64,000 nt of DNA from assembly GCA_028564705.1 (NCBI GenBank), contig JAPXFQ010000184.1:1480501-1544500 (forward strand), given 5' to 3'. How positions within the stretch are numbered: position 1 is the first letter of the stretch; every line of letters starts with the position of its first letter. This stretch comes from Apricaphanius iberus. Lineage: Eukaryota > Chordata > Actinopteri > Cyprinodontiformes > Aphaniidae. The notes beneath the pieces were generated by a model. It did no database searches. It was given only the letters and a program-made list of their open reading frames with translations, and had not been told where the DNA came from. The position numbers were made by a program, and so were the translations under genes. This document shows positions 11,823-21,330 of this stretch, piece after piece.

Positions 11823-14800
11823 GTGTGTATATGGATGCAATTTCACAGAAAATGTTTATTGTTCACTTGAAATTTGAGTGTTTAGTCATTTTATAAATAT
11901 TTGTTTTTTTATAGATATGTATAGATATAAATAAGATATAATATTATACACTATATAATGCATATAGTGTATGTGGTGTAGACTGCATAAACTCAGTTGT
12001 AGAAATTGTGAGATGTAGGACAAATTAGGGGTGTAACATTGGCTCTATTTGGATCTACATTCCAGACTGAAATATTGTAAACACTAGATGGCTCCAATGG
12101 TGTTGGGATTTAATAAGCACTGGCTTCTTGCTATTTATTTTAGAATGAAATATGACGTTTTTGATATTCCAATTTTTTAAAACCTGACATTTTATTGCAG
12201 GTTTTAAAATAGATTTAAACAAATTTTTTTCATACTTAGAAAGTATGAAACTGTCAGTTCAATATAGAATTAGACCTAAATAATACGCTCAAGACGTTTC
12301 CATTGCCACGTTGGACAAATGCAAATATCTTTCTCAGAACCCTAGCCTCACTGGTTAAAGACACATTTCAATATTTTATTGTTTTAATGAGAACCATCTG
12401 ACCCATTAATATTTGGGTGAAAATAACATAATTTCTTCATAAATCCGCCACAACCAGGTCATTTTTGCCAGATCTTTGGCAGAGGAGTTAAAAGAATAAA
12501 TCAGATGAGCAAAAGCCAAGGGTCATTCTCCTATTTAGAAAATTCTGGAGTTGACACATTTTCTTTCCATGAAAACAATTAGTGAGGTATTCAAGCAGCA
12601 CCTGCAAAGGCTACTATCGAAGCTTACTGCACAATATTCCACTGCAGAAGAAAAGGCATTTTGAAGCTGATTTAAAATATGCAGAATCTTTAGCAAAGCC
12701 TGCCAAATAGTGTGATAACATATCAGATGAGATTGGAACTTGGCCCTTGAATGATAGTGCACATAGCAATTTTGCTTTTTTCAGTTTGTAAGTGTTGATG
12801 GTTTTCTCCAAGCCATATACCATAAGCCATTTTATTGGACTCTAGTTTGACAATATATACATTCCTAGCCTGATGTAGCGTTACTCTATTCTAATCAGAA
12901 CTTCCAGACTGGGTAGGCATCGCAAATTGAAAAATATTCCACATGGCTGATATTTAGCCAGAAAACAAATGTCTTGCCTTTCCTTAAATAACATGAAACC
13001 CTTACAAGTAAAAACTTTGTAACATCAATTAATGACTAAGGACTATTATGGTTGTTACATTTTAGACTTCTTGATTTTAGGTTGGGAGGATATTGTAATG
13101 AATAATCTGTGGATAATTGACTATATTTAAGATTTTTTTAACTATCATTGTGATAATGATGAATATACAATAAATGTATCTTTAATTAAAACACTTTTTT
13201 TTCTGAACCACTTTCATGATGCTGTATTTATGATTTTATAACGGAGACGGTTACTCGCTCAAAGCAAAACGGATGCAAGTGACTTCTTTTAAGGGTTTAG
13301 TGAAAGTCTTTTGTTCTCACTCTTGTTCTCAGACCTTCTAAAGACCTCTTCCTAACCGTGAAACTGAATACAAATTATTTTACACTTAGAAAAATACAAC
13401 AATTTAAAACAAAATAAAAATAAATACTACTTTGGCTGTACAGTATGCTTAAAAAGGGAATCTGTTTTCCTCCAATCCTTTCACAAAGGCTTTTCTTTCA
13501 GTCATGTTAGAAAGGTTTTTAACACTCTTGGAAACAACCTGCTTGCCAGCACTGATCCATGCTGTGTGTTGTCAACACAGCTGGTTTGCATCTATAATTA
13601 AGGTATTGCTTCCTTAGCAGCTCAACATAAGTTTTCAAAAATTAAAGAAAAACACATGTATATAAAAACTCAAAACAGCCTTATTTTTCAAACCCAGTTT
13701 CTCACAAATCAAAATATTAAATAAAGTTAGGAAACGACAACAGTTACAGAGACAGTTTCATGGTATTTTGAGTTTTCATGGCTGAGTAGCTACATGAAAG
13801 CCTTAGCCATGGAGTAACACATCATGCCTCTTTATCTGGCAACCCATTGAAGTCTGGGTTTGGCTGTTGTTGTGAACAGCACTTGCCTGTCTGAAGTTTG
13901 GTGTCTAGGGGGTTGTGAGGGTCTGTTTTTCAGATGGCTGGCCCAGCCTAAGTTCAGTTTAAATCCTTTTTTTTCTCGTTTTTTTTTTACTTCTACTTCC
14001 TAAGCCATTTGAAAGTGACTTTTATCCTCCTATAATTGTTGGATGGGCATGATCCCTTCGGTTTCAGTATGACTGCACACCCGTACAAAAATTCCCATAA
14101 ACACTCCTAAACCTTCTGGAAAGCCTTGTCAGAGTGGTTGAAGTCATTCCTGTGTGCATCAAGAATAAGATGTTCCATAATAAAATATGTAAATATAGGG
14201 GAGAGTACATACCTTTGGCAATATAGTGTGTGATGTAATATATATTCTTTTCTTGAATATATGTTGTATAAAATTTGTGTCAAACCAGATGGACCTGTGA
14301 TAAGTCTTTAAAAAGTTTACTTTTCAAAAATACTTTTTACTATTATATTACTATTACTATTTTCAAAAGGGAAAAACATGAATTAAACAATCATCTGAGA
14401 AGCTATTGACTGTGTTTAGACACAACTGATGTGTGCGTTTTTAATTTAAGTCGTACTATTTTTTTTATTCAATCTGAAAATGGGCAGATACTAGAGTGAA
14501 AATTGGTGGAAGAGCCACATAGACCTTCAGATGGCCTAAATAAATATTTAACAAGACTACTATAAAATAATACTAGAAAGTCTGGCTTACTGAGAGCAAC
14601 TTTTGAAACAGCCCCTCTATGATAAGTATAATAAAGCGAAGCATGGTGCAAAATTGATGTTTCTTCTTATGTAAGAAGGTAAAACTGTGAACCAGTCTGT
14701 CATGAATGCCAAACGGTTCAAGCAGAACTGCAGTTACTTATTACACTGCATCTTAACTTGGAGGAACGTTGCATAACACAACCCTTCTTCTGTAATTCTG

Positions 14801-14994
14801 TTTTCCAGTGGGACTTTGAAGCTGCAATTGCACAGTGGAGTAAACCAGCAGCAGAACCACAGGAGGGGAACAAGTTCCCCCTCCAGGACTGGCCAACAAA
14901 CCCAAAGCCCTTCAGTGTCTGCATTTGCTCCATGACTGGACTCCCGCAGAAGAGTCTGTGCTCTGCAAATGAAAGCAGCTCTACTATTAGCTGA
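141..14994 (+). CDS. tmem44: tmem44, transmembrane protein 44 (5'-truncated by window; 7 exons)
   Basis: Multi-pass membrane protein of the PQ-loop-like type; its biochemical role is not established. Coding exons are 141-298 (3' end uncertain, 322 possible), 1260-1346, 1436-1606, 1852-2004, 4508-4576, 4678-4821 and 14809-14994. Except for the first, all are multiples of three and join in phase 0 without a stop. The translation follows human TMEM44 as I remember it: a KRRRRQ basic stretch, the EILGYILG segment followed by SRFPAL (human EILGYLLG, SRIPPL), a LYTAAMLLYD helix, a MPWLL helix ending LDLL, an LTDMGQYLD motif (human LTAISRYMEL), a VVRLVRV plus serine run (human VQVIRARV), then DLEWDFEAA and a Q-W motif. 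About four membrane helices are visible. Earlier exons lie left of position 1. It sits head-to-tail upstream of atp13a3, as in human 3q29. Conserved synteny and exon phase make the identity secure. Confidence 0.88.
1260..1346 (+). CDS. tmem44: tmem44 exon b (PQ-loop-like helix)
   Basis: Acceptor TTCAG at 1255-1259 and donor GTAAGA at 1347; 29 codons in phase 0. It encodes DNKEILGYILGLL, a helix, then TSRFPALCRV. The S-R-x-P motif occupies the place of the PQ-loop proline-glutamine. Confidence 0.9.
1436..1606 (+). CDS. tmem44: tmem44 exon c (two TM helices; U12-type donor)
   Basis: Acceptor TATCAG at 1435; 57 codons starting RRGQNLTKSY and ending GCVILDLL. Two hydrophobic helices are visible around SGALYTAAMLLYD and MPWLLSSTG. 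The donor is GTATCCTT at 1607-1614, the minor-spliceosome consensus, not a U2-type site. Confidence 0.88.
1607..1851 (+). other. tmem44: probable U12-type (minor spliceosome) intron of tmem44
   Basis: A 245-bp intron beginning GTATCCTT with a branch-site-like TTTTTAAC at 1831-1838 and an acceptor TGTCAG ending at 1851. The spacing from branch A to acceptor is about 14 nt, as expected for U12 introns. Using this acceptor rather than the nearer AG at 1842 gives LDLL followed by TLLFHWCK, which aligns without a gap to human LDLAIIFLSCVM. Confidence 0.7.
1852..2004 (+). CDS. tmem44: tmem44 exon d (end of last helix and cytoplasmic tail)
   Basis: 51 codons in phase 0, donor GTAAGT at 2005. It starts TLLFHWCKTETG and continues through LSPDIDGLLGM (human SPDTQALL) to a lysine- and glutamine-rich end QQKRQQKPSKAQTK. 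The alternative acceptor at 1842 would add three residues without changing the frame. Confidence 0.85.
2124..2700 (+). mobile_element. hAT-like non-autonomous element, copy 1 (TAGGGCTGTGG start)
   Basis: Begins TAGGGCTGTGGCGATACA, the start of a common fish hAT-type repeat. The internal block around 2525-2610, containing AACACATCCAGTTTTATTAC, is repeated in reverse complement at about 34345-34420, so the two are copies of one family in opposite orientation. The right end is not clear. Confidence 0.6.
3330..3500 (+). repeat. degraded fish interspersed repeat
   Basis: The stretch with TGTTGGAGCAAGGACATATCTAAAACTTGCTGGATA is a diverged copy of the same repeat seen at 30566-30794 and 57040-57215, where the core reads GTTGGAGCAGAGACGCATCT followed by AAACTGGCAGGATA. 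Confidence 0.6.
3990..4378 (+). mobile_element. Tc1/mariner remnant (transposase C-terminal part and 3' end)
   Basis: Translation contains PDLNPLESIWDVVE (about 4139-4180), the region of the third catalytic acidic residue in Tc1 transposases, followed by a degenerate C-terminus with stops. It closes with GGTGTACCTAATGAAGTGGCC, a well-known Tc1-type terminal sequence in fishes. No intact open reading frame remains. Confidence 0.75.
4508..4576 (+). CDS. tmem44: tmem44 exon e
   Basis: 23 codons, acceptor CTCCAAG at 4507 and donor GTACGT at 4577. It encodes TKNVQKLTDMGQYLD and ISGQQTTK. An earlier AG at 4493 would put the exon out of phase, so the 4507 acceptor is chosen. Confidence 0.8.
4678..4821 (+). 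CDS. tmem44: tmem44 exon f (serine-rich tail)
   Basis: 48 codons with acceptor CCCCCAG at 4677 and donor GTAGTT at 4822. It encodes LLSLKEVTMSKDG, VVRLVRVDRLC, then a serine/aspartate stretch SYSSSSDTTDLE that matches the serine-rich tail of human TMEM44. Confidence 0.87.
5190..5512 (+). other. coding-like GC-rich segment of unknown origin
   Basis: Two overlapping + frames look coding. One encodes EPELYAASSCGSQHDLPN and ends QPVEDVLQFAP with TGA at 5381. The other encodes HHEDELKDSDGLPISKDD downstream. The first cannot be a phase-0 continuation of the exon ending at 4821 because no AG falls at a codon boundary in its open part. It may be an alternative exon, a decayed gene piece or transposon sequence. 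I do not recognise a family. Confidence 0.3.
5593..5684 (+). CDS. orphan first-exon-like ORF with splice donor
   Basis: ATG at 5593 opens 30 codons, MAVQMDVRIEAAIESVSEEL onward to KNWK plus two bases, ending in a strong donor AAAAG/GTAAGG. The upstream 70 bp are GC-rich, with GGGGCGGGCG and AGGCG, like a small promoter. The peptide resembles N-termini of repeated RecQ-like helicase ORFs in some fish DNA transposons, but this is from memory. No partner exon was identified downstream. It could be a transposon remnant or the first exon of a short gene. Confidence 0.35.
8078..9716 (-). mobile_element. Tc1/mariner element, near full length, inactive
   Basis: About 60-bp terminal inverted repeats: left CAGGTGAAACTCCAGAAATT, right ending ATTTTTGAGTCTCACTTG, with matching inner parts (TTAGAATATC, CAAAAGT). 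Minus-strand translation gives a decayed Tc1 transposase: an FQQDLAPVHTA motif, carrying the second catalytic Asp, lies at about 8740-8760, and WPDLNPIKNLQDI lies downstream of it. The position usually held by the third acidic residue (normally NPIEN) is Lys. Frameshifts split the N-terminal half (about 8861-9169). A second repeat is nested at 8190-8315. Confidence 0.85.
8190..8315 (+). repeat. teleost CCATCCATCC-type interspersed repeat, nested in Tc1
   Basis: Starts ATCCATCCATCCATTTTCTG and contains GGGTCGCGGGGGTGCTGGTG and GGGCGAGAGGCGGGGTACAT, ending CGCCAGTCCATCACA. The same repeat recurs in longer form at 61955-62220. It is widespread in fish genomes; I do not assign its exact class. 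Its insertion inside the Tc1 dates it as younger than that element. Confidence 0.7.
9889..9921. repeat. 33-bp perfect palindrome with TGACGT in each arm
   Basis: Arms TTTTATGACGTTATAA and TTATAACGTCATAAAA separated by one base; weaker complementarity extends outward (ATTATT against AATAAT). Each arm holds a TGACGT half-site. Nothing links it to a gene; it may be the foldback of a small transposon. Confidence 0.8.
11764..11820. repeat. (TA)n microsatellite
   Basis: An uninterrupted run of about 50 bases of alternating TA, followed by TATTATATATGTGTGTATATG. Likely length-polymorphic. Confidence 0.95.
12174..12250. repeat. two adjacent small hairpins
   Basis: First: TTTAAAACCTG and its inverted copy CAGGTTTTAAA around an 11-nt loop (about 12176-12208). 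Second: TTTCATACTT and AAGTATGAAA close together at about 12229-12250. Neither resembles a known RNA gene; they may be decayed inverted-repeat transposons. Confidence 0.6.
14809..14994 (+). CDS. tmem44: tmem44 terminal coding exon
   Basis: Acceptor TGTTTTCCAG at 14808 and stop TGA at 14992-14994; 61 codons in phase 0, matching the previous exon to give DTTDLE joined to WDFEAAIAQWSKPAAEP. The human protein has DLEQKYWEALNSEQWDPE at this place. It continues FPLQDWPTNPKPFSVCICS and ends NESSSTIS. A short 3' UTR with an ATTAAA signal at 15027-15032 is plausible. Confidence 0.88.
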   Translation, partial: WDFEAAIAQWSKPAAEPQEGNKFPLQDWPTNPKPFSVCICSMTGLPQKSLCSANESSSTIS

Positions 14995-15026
14995 GCTTCT
15001 CTTCAAACATATTTAATACAAGCATT

Positions 15027-15032
15027 ATTAAA
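15027..15032 (+). terminator. tmem44: candidate polyadenylation signal of tmem44
   Basis: ATTAAA 33 bp after the stop codon. It is a common variant of AATAAA, but the sequence is AT-rich, so the call rests on position only. Confidence 0.35.
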
Positions 15033-15121
15033 AACCCAAAGCAAATGTTGAGTGTTATCTTTGATTATCTTTACACTTCACAGTTTTATGGTTCGAAATG
15101 AAAGTTCCATTCCTTAGACCA

Positions 15122-15486
15122 CATGTGTCAAACTCAAGTCAAAATCCGGTTCGCCATAGCCATTAATGTGGCCCTCTAAATTCTAAAGGATCCTATTAAT
15201 AGTATCTTTAAGTTCTATTTATGCGCACCTAAAAACAAATGTATCACTCAAATCTGTGTTTATTTGAATAGTCCTAAATCACATCATTGTGAAAAAGATG
15301 TTCAGTATCATTTAAATTTGAGAAATACTTGACAAACGTAACGATGTACTCTTTGAGACAGATATTTATTAATATTTAAGTGGTTTGTTAAAAATATTCT
15401 TATCAATACTTTCTGCTAAAACCGGCCCTTTAAGGACATTCATTATTTTAATGTGGCCCAAATTCGGAATGTGTTTGACACCCCTG
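15122..15486. mobile_element. MITE with CATGTGTCAAACTCAA / GTGTTTGACACCCC ends
   Basis: Left end ATGTGTCAAACTCAAG and right end GTGTTTGACACCCCTG are inverted relatives, and the interior GTGGCCCTCTAAATTCT with matching GTGGCCCAAATTC is typical of a common fish MITE. It has no coding content. Confidence 0.65.
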
Positions 15487-15905
15487 CCTTAGACGATTAC
15501 ATAAGACAAATTGTCAGAGGTGAGTAGTAATTAATTACATTTACTTACTTACTTTTACTTGAGTAACTTTTTTGGGGAAGAAAGAACTTTGCGAGTAGCT
15601 TCACCACATTGATTCCTTCCTTTTTTTTCTTTTTTTGTTGAGTAAAATTATTGTGAAGTAATGTTAGTCTTACTTGATTAAAATGTCTGCATCCTCTACC
15701 CACTGTGAGTAACTTTACTGAATGAAGACTAAACATATCTTAACAAAATGTATGACACAAACGCACACACCTCCAGTTATTTAAAATTTAGACAAGCTGT
15801 GTTTTAATAATATTCTACCTGCTGAGCTTGTTAAGCCATTTGGAGATCAAGTACATGTACTTTAAACAGCATATACTTTAACCTATTCAAATATATGTAG
15901 GCATG

Positions 15906-16424
15906 CAGTACAGACCAAAAATTTGGACATACATTATCATTCAGTGGTGTTCTTGATTTTCTCAAATTGTAGATTCTCAATTAAGGGTATCTCAACTATG
16001 AATGAACACATAATGTATGGAATTACTTTATTTACTTAAACAAAAAGGCTGAAATAACTGAATACATGTTATATTTTAGATTCCTCAAAGTAGCCACCCT
16101 TTGCTCTGTTTAATGCTTTGCATTCTCTTGAGCTTCAAGAGGTAGTCACCCAAAATGGTTTTCCAACAGTCTTGAAGGAGTTCCCAGAGATGCTTAGTAC
16201 TTGTTGGCCCTTTTGTCCTCACTCTGCGTTTCAGCTCACCCCAAATCATCTCAATTGGGTTCAGGTCCGGTGACTTCTGAGGCCAGGTTATTTCTGACGT
16301 TTTTGTAAAAGTACTACATAATTCCACATGTTCATTCATAGTTTTCATGCCTTCAGTGTGAATCTACAATGTCAATAGTCATGAAAAGAAAGGAAACTTA
16401 TTGAATGAGAAGGTGTGTCTGTAC

Positions 16425-16426
<2 letters not shown>
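15906..16426 (-). mobile_element. Tc1 internal-deletion derivative, copy 1
   Basis: Ends CAGTACAGACCAAAAATTTG and ...AAGGTGTGTCTGTACTG are inverted repeats. The interior encodes on the minus strand only the transposase C-terminus, with SPDLNPIEMIWGELKRR and LWELLQDCWKTI (about 16089-16290), so the third catalytic Glu remains but the rest is deleted. The same derivative lies at 35755-36283 in opposite orientation. Confidence 0.85.
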
Positions 16427-16468
<42 letters not shown>

Positions 16469-16484
16469 GTGTGTGTGTATATGT
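16427..16484. repeat. (TG)n(TA)n microsatellite
   Basis: TG repeats run directly from the Tc1 right end into TA repeats, followed by a second short TG run. Likely polymorphic. Confidence 0.93.
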
Positions 16485-16601
16485 AAGCATTAGTTTAGTA
16501 GCGTTTACATAAAAATATATTTTTTGAAAAACAATTCAGCTTGAATTAATTTAGTAATAAAGTTTTTATTTTTAGAATACATAAAATGTCACCAAAACTT
16601 T

Positions 16602-16638
16602 TTTATCAAATCGGACAAGTTTTGTCCGATTTGATAAA
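16602..16638. repeat. perfect 17-bp hairpin with 3-nt loop
   Basis: Arm TTTATCAAATCGGACAA (16602-16618), loop GTT, then the exact reverse complement to 16638. The stem has no mismatch although neighbouring repeats are decayed. There is no T-run terminator or known RNA context. Confidence 0.85.
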
Positions 16639-16903
16639 TTCAAAAAAATTAATCAGATGTTCTGATCAGTTACTCAGTAACCAGTGAGGTTAGCCTTTGT
16701 ATAAATTACTTTTTTTACTCTTAATTTCTTAGCCTACTACTTGTTAATTTTACATAAATAGAATATTTAAATGTAATGCTACTCTTACTTGAGTACAATT
16801 TCTGGCTATTCCACAAATTGTTTTTATTTTGTTGTTCAGAAATGTTATATCTGACCACACAATCATTAGGACTCTTCACTTGAGTTGTCCAGCAGTGGGC
16901 CAA

Positions 16904-19900
16904 CCTTCAATATACCTAAATCTGCAGAGAGAATGTTTAGAAAAGGAGTCCAAGTTGCTTGAGGTCCTGTGTAGAGTTTCCACACTGAAGTAATTTGGTG
17001 AAACAAGTCTGTTCTGGTATTTTTGTTTTCCACATGTTGGAGCTGTGTGATATGGCCTAAGAAAAATTTAAAAATCTCAGATTTGAATTTTTTTTAAATT
17101 CGATTTACAAAGTTTTTTTTTTACAATGTTTGTTTATGAATGCATTCAATCTTTTTTTTCTTTTTTTTCAGGCCTTCCTCATGTTATAGCAAGCTAAATT
17201 TTGGGTTTTTCATTAGCGATAAGCCAGAGTTAAACTTCTAAACCTATAAATGCTGAAAATAGTTCATGCTGAATGCAATGAATCTTTAGAACTCATAATT
17301 CAAATAGCTGATTTAAATTAACTTTAGTCGTCTTTTATTGAGACACACTTGTAGAAGTAAATAAAGCCAACCTCAAACTCATGAGAACTTTAATCTTCTT
17401 TGAAGGATTACAGAGAACACCGCCCCAATAAACAATATCTCTCCCCTCTACCACAGTGTAAGGTTATTGGGTCACATCCTGTATTTTGCTAGTCATCCTG
17501 GGTTATCAGGGCTGGACTGGGAAAAAAAGCAGATAAGGGCCAGACTGGATGTCCAAAGCTTGTCCTCTCCATTATTCATCAGTCCCTTCTGTCTGCTGGT
17601 TCGTGGGTTTTATAAAAGATGAGAGAACATAATGGATCATTTTTAACTGAGGGGGACTTTGTTAGTTGATAACTTGACAATACAGCGGGTAGATAAACGA
17701 TAAGAACCATATAGAGCCCCTTCTCATTACATTTCTGAAAGTGACTTATCTATTTCTGTAAAAATAACTTGGAAACAGCTAATGAGGAGTAACAAAGCAA
17801 TTGCTGATATCAGCAGTAGATACTATTGTAACCTAACACCTTGCTCTCCCAGAAAAACACAACCTAGAAGGTCAGCAGGGAGAAAAATCTATATTGAGGA
17901 TTCCTGGATGCCTAAAAATAATTGAAACAAATGATTTTATCTTGCTTTAAGATCTACTTTGGAGTCTATTTTTTCTCAGTTATCCTAAGTAGATCAAAGC
18001 ATAGGTTGAACCTCAAAGGAGTCACATTGTACAAATAAGTTGACATTGCTCAATCCCTGGGCCTCATCTCTGTCCATGTCTGAGATGGGGCCAAAACAAA
18101 ACATGCGTCACACACAAAAAAGGTGGAATTCTGTTTGGAAAAAGCGGAGAAGGGTCTGGATTAACGCATTCGAAGCAGCAGCGGGGAGCCGGCCTCTGTT
18201 TGTCTTGGCACTTGCATCACTGTTCACCCAACCGAGGAGGACTTGGAAGATGTAGCACCAATTTGACCCTGCTGGACATTATGTACACCTTGCATGTTGG
18301 CCAGGAGAAGAAGAGGGTGTTTGGGAAGATGATCATAGCTCACACCATTCCTGAAAAAAAAAAAAAAGAGATCAAGAACAAATCAGAAACAAAGCACTCA
18401 TGAATGAATACTTAGCTGTTGCTGAATAACTCAGAATACAGAGTTATATAATGGTGAGTTGCTCAACAGTTTGGGAAAAAAGTAGCGCTTTACTTCAGAT
18501 CAAAACGTGACACAAAGGATATAACTTGATTTTGATTGTTTTTCTTATTTTTAATAATCACAATTAAAAAAAAAACAAGTAAAAATCTGAAAAGACTATG
18601 GTTTGTTTGTATTCACATTCAGTGTGATATATCTAAATGGAAGGCAGTAAAAAACTAGCTTCAGAAGTAACCTAATAATATTCACTTAATTTAATTTTTG
18701 TAATTTAGTCTAGAAAAGAGCCATCCTGTGAAATCCTGAGGTTTGTGAGAGAATGGTAGCGAACAAACCGCATCAAACTGAGAAACAACCAAAAGGGCTG
18801 ATACCAACTCTGTACAACCTGCAAGAATCTTTTGACAGAACAGCTAGTAGTTTGCTTTTATGGAAGAGTGGAAAGGCAAAATCATTTATTGAGGGATGGC
18901 CACGTGAAGTCCTGTTTCAAGTTCAAGTTTCAAGTAATCAGAGGGACTGAAAAAAAATGAACACAACACTTTTCATGTATTTATTTTAAATATTAAAAAC
19001 TGCTAAGCCTTTTACTTATATCTCACTACATGCTTCAAATTGTTTTTTTATAAGTGCTTTTTGAAACTTTACCTAATTTTTAAAGGGCATAAAAAGCCTT
19101 TTAAATTATATCGAGGTCATGTAAATGGGTTTAAAAGGGGGAAAAAGTTAAAACCCTTTTTCTTTGCTGTTGTTTATGATAATTTATGGTAAAACATGTT
19201 GGTAGCAGCATAATGCTGTGACGATGGTTTTCTTCAGCAGGGTCAGGAAAGCTAGTCAGAGCTGGTTTGGAAACTGGATGGAGCTAAAAAAAACACTCCA
19301 ATCCTAGAAAGAAAATCTGCAAAAAGACTTTAAGCTGAGGATCACCTTACGACAAAGAGTACACCTGGCACCAGAGTTACAATACCATGGACAAATACTG
19401 TGAATGTAGCTCTGAATTGTTTGTGGAAATGTGCCTCTTTGTATAATTTTTTCCTTTGAATACGTCTAAAATATTCACAAAAAAGCAGGTTTACACAATG
19501 TTACTTGAAAGAAGCCAACTGACAATGCCATTCAATTTAATTTTGTTACCGCTGATTGGCTATATGTACCCCCAAAAGCAAGACAAGGAAGACCATGGAT
19601 GTTAGTTTCTGTGGTAGTGCCAAGACTGTTTCTACTTTGCACATTATAACATAATGAAGTACACTTTGTGTTTGCAGTATTAAAACTGCCAGTTATATTT
19701 TTTTTATTTTTATGAAAGGGTCTCAAACAGTTGCTGGTTTCATCTATTCGCTGGCGTTTGGTGTCCCTAGCCCCTGTGAATGCCACGGATCCAATGATTC
19801 ACGTATTTTCTAATGAATTTCCCTTGGATCCGATAGTCAAACTTTTCCATTCTTTGGTCTGACCAAAATGCTGCTACCGTGTAAACAAGAGACCAAAACT

Positions 19901-20650
19901 CTTCAAAATATTTTTATTTTACTGTTCTGTCTCTGTCATACAAAGTTCTTCAAAGCGAATAGAGACTCAACCCAAAAGAGTTTGTGTCTTAGGCCTACAG
20001 CAAAAATGGTACAAAGAAAAAACATGCCCCGAGTACAAATATGTGCCACAATTTTCAGATTTGTTAAAAAAAAAAAAAATATCACTCATCTCACACTTCA
20101 GGATAACAAAGCAGAGAGAGGGAGAAAGTTCATTGATCATAATCGGCAAAGATCATCTTCCCGACTCTATCGTGTCTCTACCTGGCTTTCTAAACATAGA
20201 ACCAGACAAAATGTTTTAGAAAAGTTGCAGAAGCAAATGAGGTGGATTAGCAACAACTAAAGGTGTCATGAAGGATATGTTATTGTGGAATATTGTCTCT
20301 GCTGTCTGCATATTGAGCTGTTGAGTTGTAATGACAGTCATGAGAATGTCATGCAGCAACTATCTTCAGTCAGGTACTTCTTCAGAGTTGCTGCAACACT
20401 GACTGCTACCTGAGATCCTTCCATATACACTAACCCTCCACCACAAATCTTTGTAGATACTTGGATGACATAACTTACACTATTTCATTTCCCTTTGGGA
20501 TGAATTAAGTATTTTTAACAACAAAAAAAACCCTACATTCTTGGTTTTGCATATAAAGCTGCAATTCAACAACCACATGCATCATTTTCGCCAGTATTTT
20601 TTTTTTATCCAATGCTGTAAAACGTAGGTGAATGATCTCCCTGTTTTGGC
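16904..20650. other. intergenic region between tmem44 and atp13a3
   Basis: AT-rich, with a degraded hAT-like piece near 17036-17110 (GCTGTGTGATATGGCCTAAG), a Tc1 remnant at 19195-19400, and long A or T runs. ORFs near 18040-18400 and 19868-20260 lack recognisable domains. No tRNA or rRNA gene was seen. Confidence 0.6.
19195..19400 (+). mobile_element. Tc1/mariner remnant
   Basis: Reads GGTAGCAGCATAATGCTGTG followed by GATGGTTTTCTTCAGCAGGG and GGAAAGCTAGTCAGAGC, the Tc1 transposase block normally read as GGSIMLWGCFSSAG, then CTTTAAGCTGAGGATCACCTT. Ends are not found. Confidence 0.65.
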
Positions 20651-21330
20651 TGTTATAATATTTACTTTGGCCGCTGATTGCGTGGGTAGGTATGCGTGAT
20701 GTCAGTATATGTCACTTCCTGCAGTCACGCAGCCAGTTCAGTCCAGTTCAACGCTATCGATAGTAAAGAGCTTGGGTCTATCCGTCTCTTGGAGCTGTCA
20801 ACACTCGGCGCTGCTACCTTCCTCCGCTCCGGCTGGCTTTCTCTGCTGCTGAGGAGACATTCTTCTATTAAACTCCGAGCGCTTCACGTTTCGGCGACGG
20901 TTTCCTTCAGATAACAGAGACTCCCATCTCACTATGACACGAAGGTGATCTTCAGAGTTTCCAGGTGGTTCTGGGTGAGTGTGTGAATCTGAAATATGTT
21001 CGCGGGGTTGCCTTCTTCATCACCACCATGTGTTATTTTCCACGAAGCGCAGCTAAAGCTAAAGCGGCAGCGTTAGCTCCGTGATGCGCGTTCAGGTGTC
21101 TGTCTCGTTGCTGTGGCTTGGCTCGTAAACAGCGTGTGTTGGCGAAACGGGGTTTAGTTCATGAGAGAATAAGACTGAGTGGAAGGTGAAGCATGAGAGA
21201 CACATTGACCAAGTAGAGGGCTAACATCTTAGCCTGGCTAACGTTAGCAGACTAGCACAGCGTCTACCAGCCTAGTGAGTCTCAAAGTTGTGGTAAGGAC
21301 CCCGGTGTTGGCCGTAAAAACAGCGAGTGA
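20650..21330 (+). promoter_or_regulatory. atp13a3: putative atp13a3 promoter / CpG-containing region
   Basis: This stretch has far more CpG than the surrounding sequence (for example CTCGGCGCTGC, CGAGCGCTTCACGTTTCGGCGACGG, GATGCGCGTTCAGG, TTGGCGAAACGGGG) and includes a strong splice donor at 20975. No clear TATA box. It lies about 21 kb upstream of the start codon on the same strand, as expected for a gene with long 5' introns. The transcription start is not resolved. Confidence 0.6.
20690..20974 (+). other. atp13a3: atp13a3 untranslated exon 1 (5' end approximate)
   Basis: GC-richer block ending GTGGTTCTGG/GTGAGTGTG, a good donor at 20975. A short ORF from 20696 is probably not the protein start, because the conserved atp13a3 start codon is in the exon at 41766. 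The left boundary is inferred from where CpG content rises. Confidence 0.5.

Larger units (their letters stand above)
4822..14808. other. last intron of tmem44 (about 10 kb)
   Basis: Holds a GC-rich coding-like segment (5190-5512), an orphan first-exon-like ORF (5593-5684), a Tc1 element (8078-9716) with a nested repeat, a 33-bp palindrome (9889-9921), a long T run near 10584-10604, a TA microsatellite and two small hairpins near 12175-12250. From about 5,700 to 8,077 and 12,300 to 14,800 I see no genes. Confidence 0.7.
15517..16903. mobile_element. possible older inverted-repeat element containing a nested Tc1 derivative
   Basis: The left part (AGGTGAGTAGTAATTAATTACATTTACTT then ACTTTTACTTGAGTAACTTT) and the right part (GCTACTCTTACTTGAGTACAATTTCTGGC and TCCAGCAGTGGGCCAACC) resemble the two ends of a common fish hAT-type MITE. 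The Tc1 derivative 15906-16426 and a microsatellite interrupt it. Boundaries are a guess. Confidence 0.4.

Noticed and set aside
19868..20260. 130-residue ORF, long for the region
   Set aside because: No domain or motif could be recognised; the codons are A-rich and a long A run lies within. A Tc1 N-terminal origin was considered, but the match is too weak to call.
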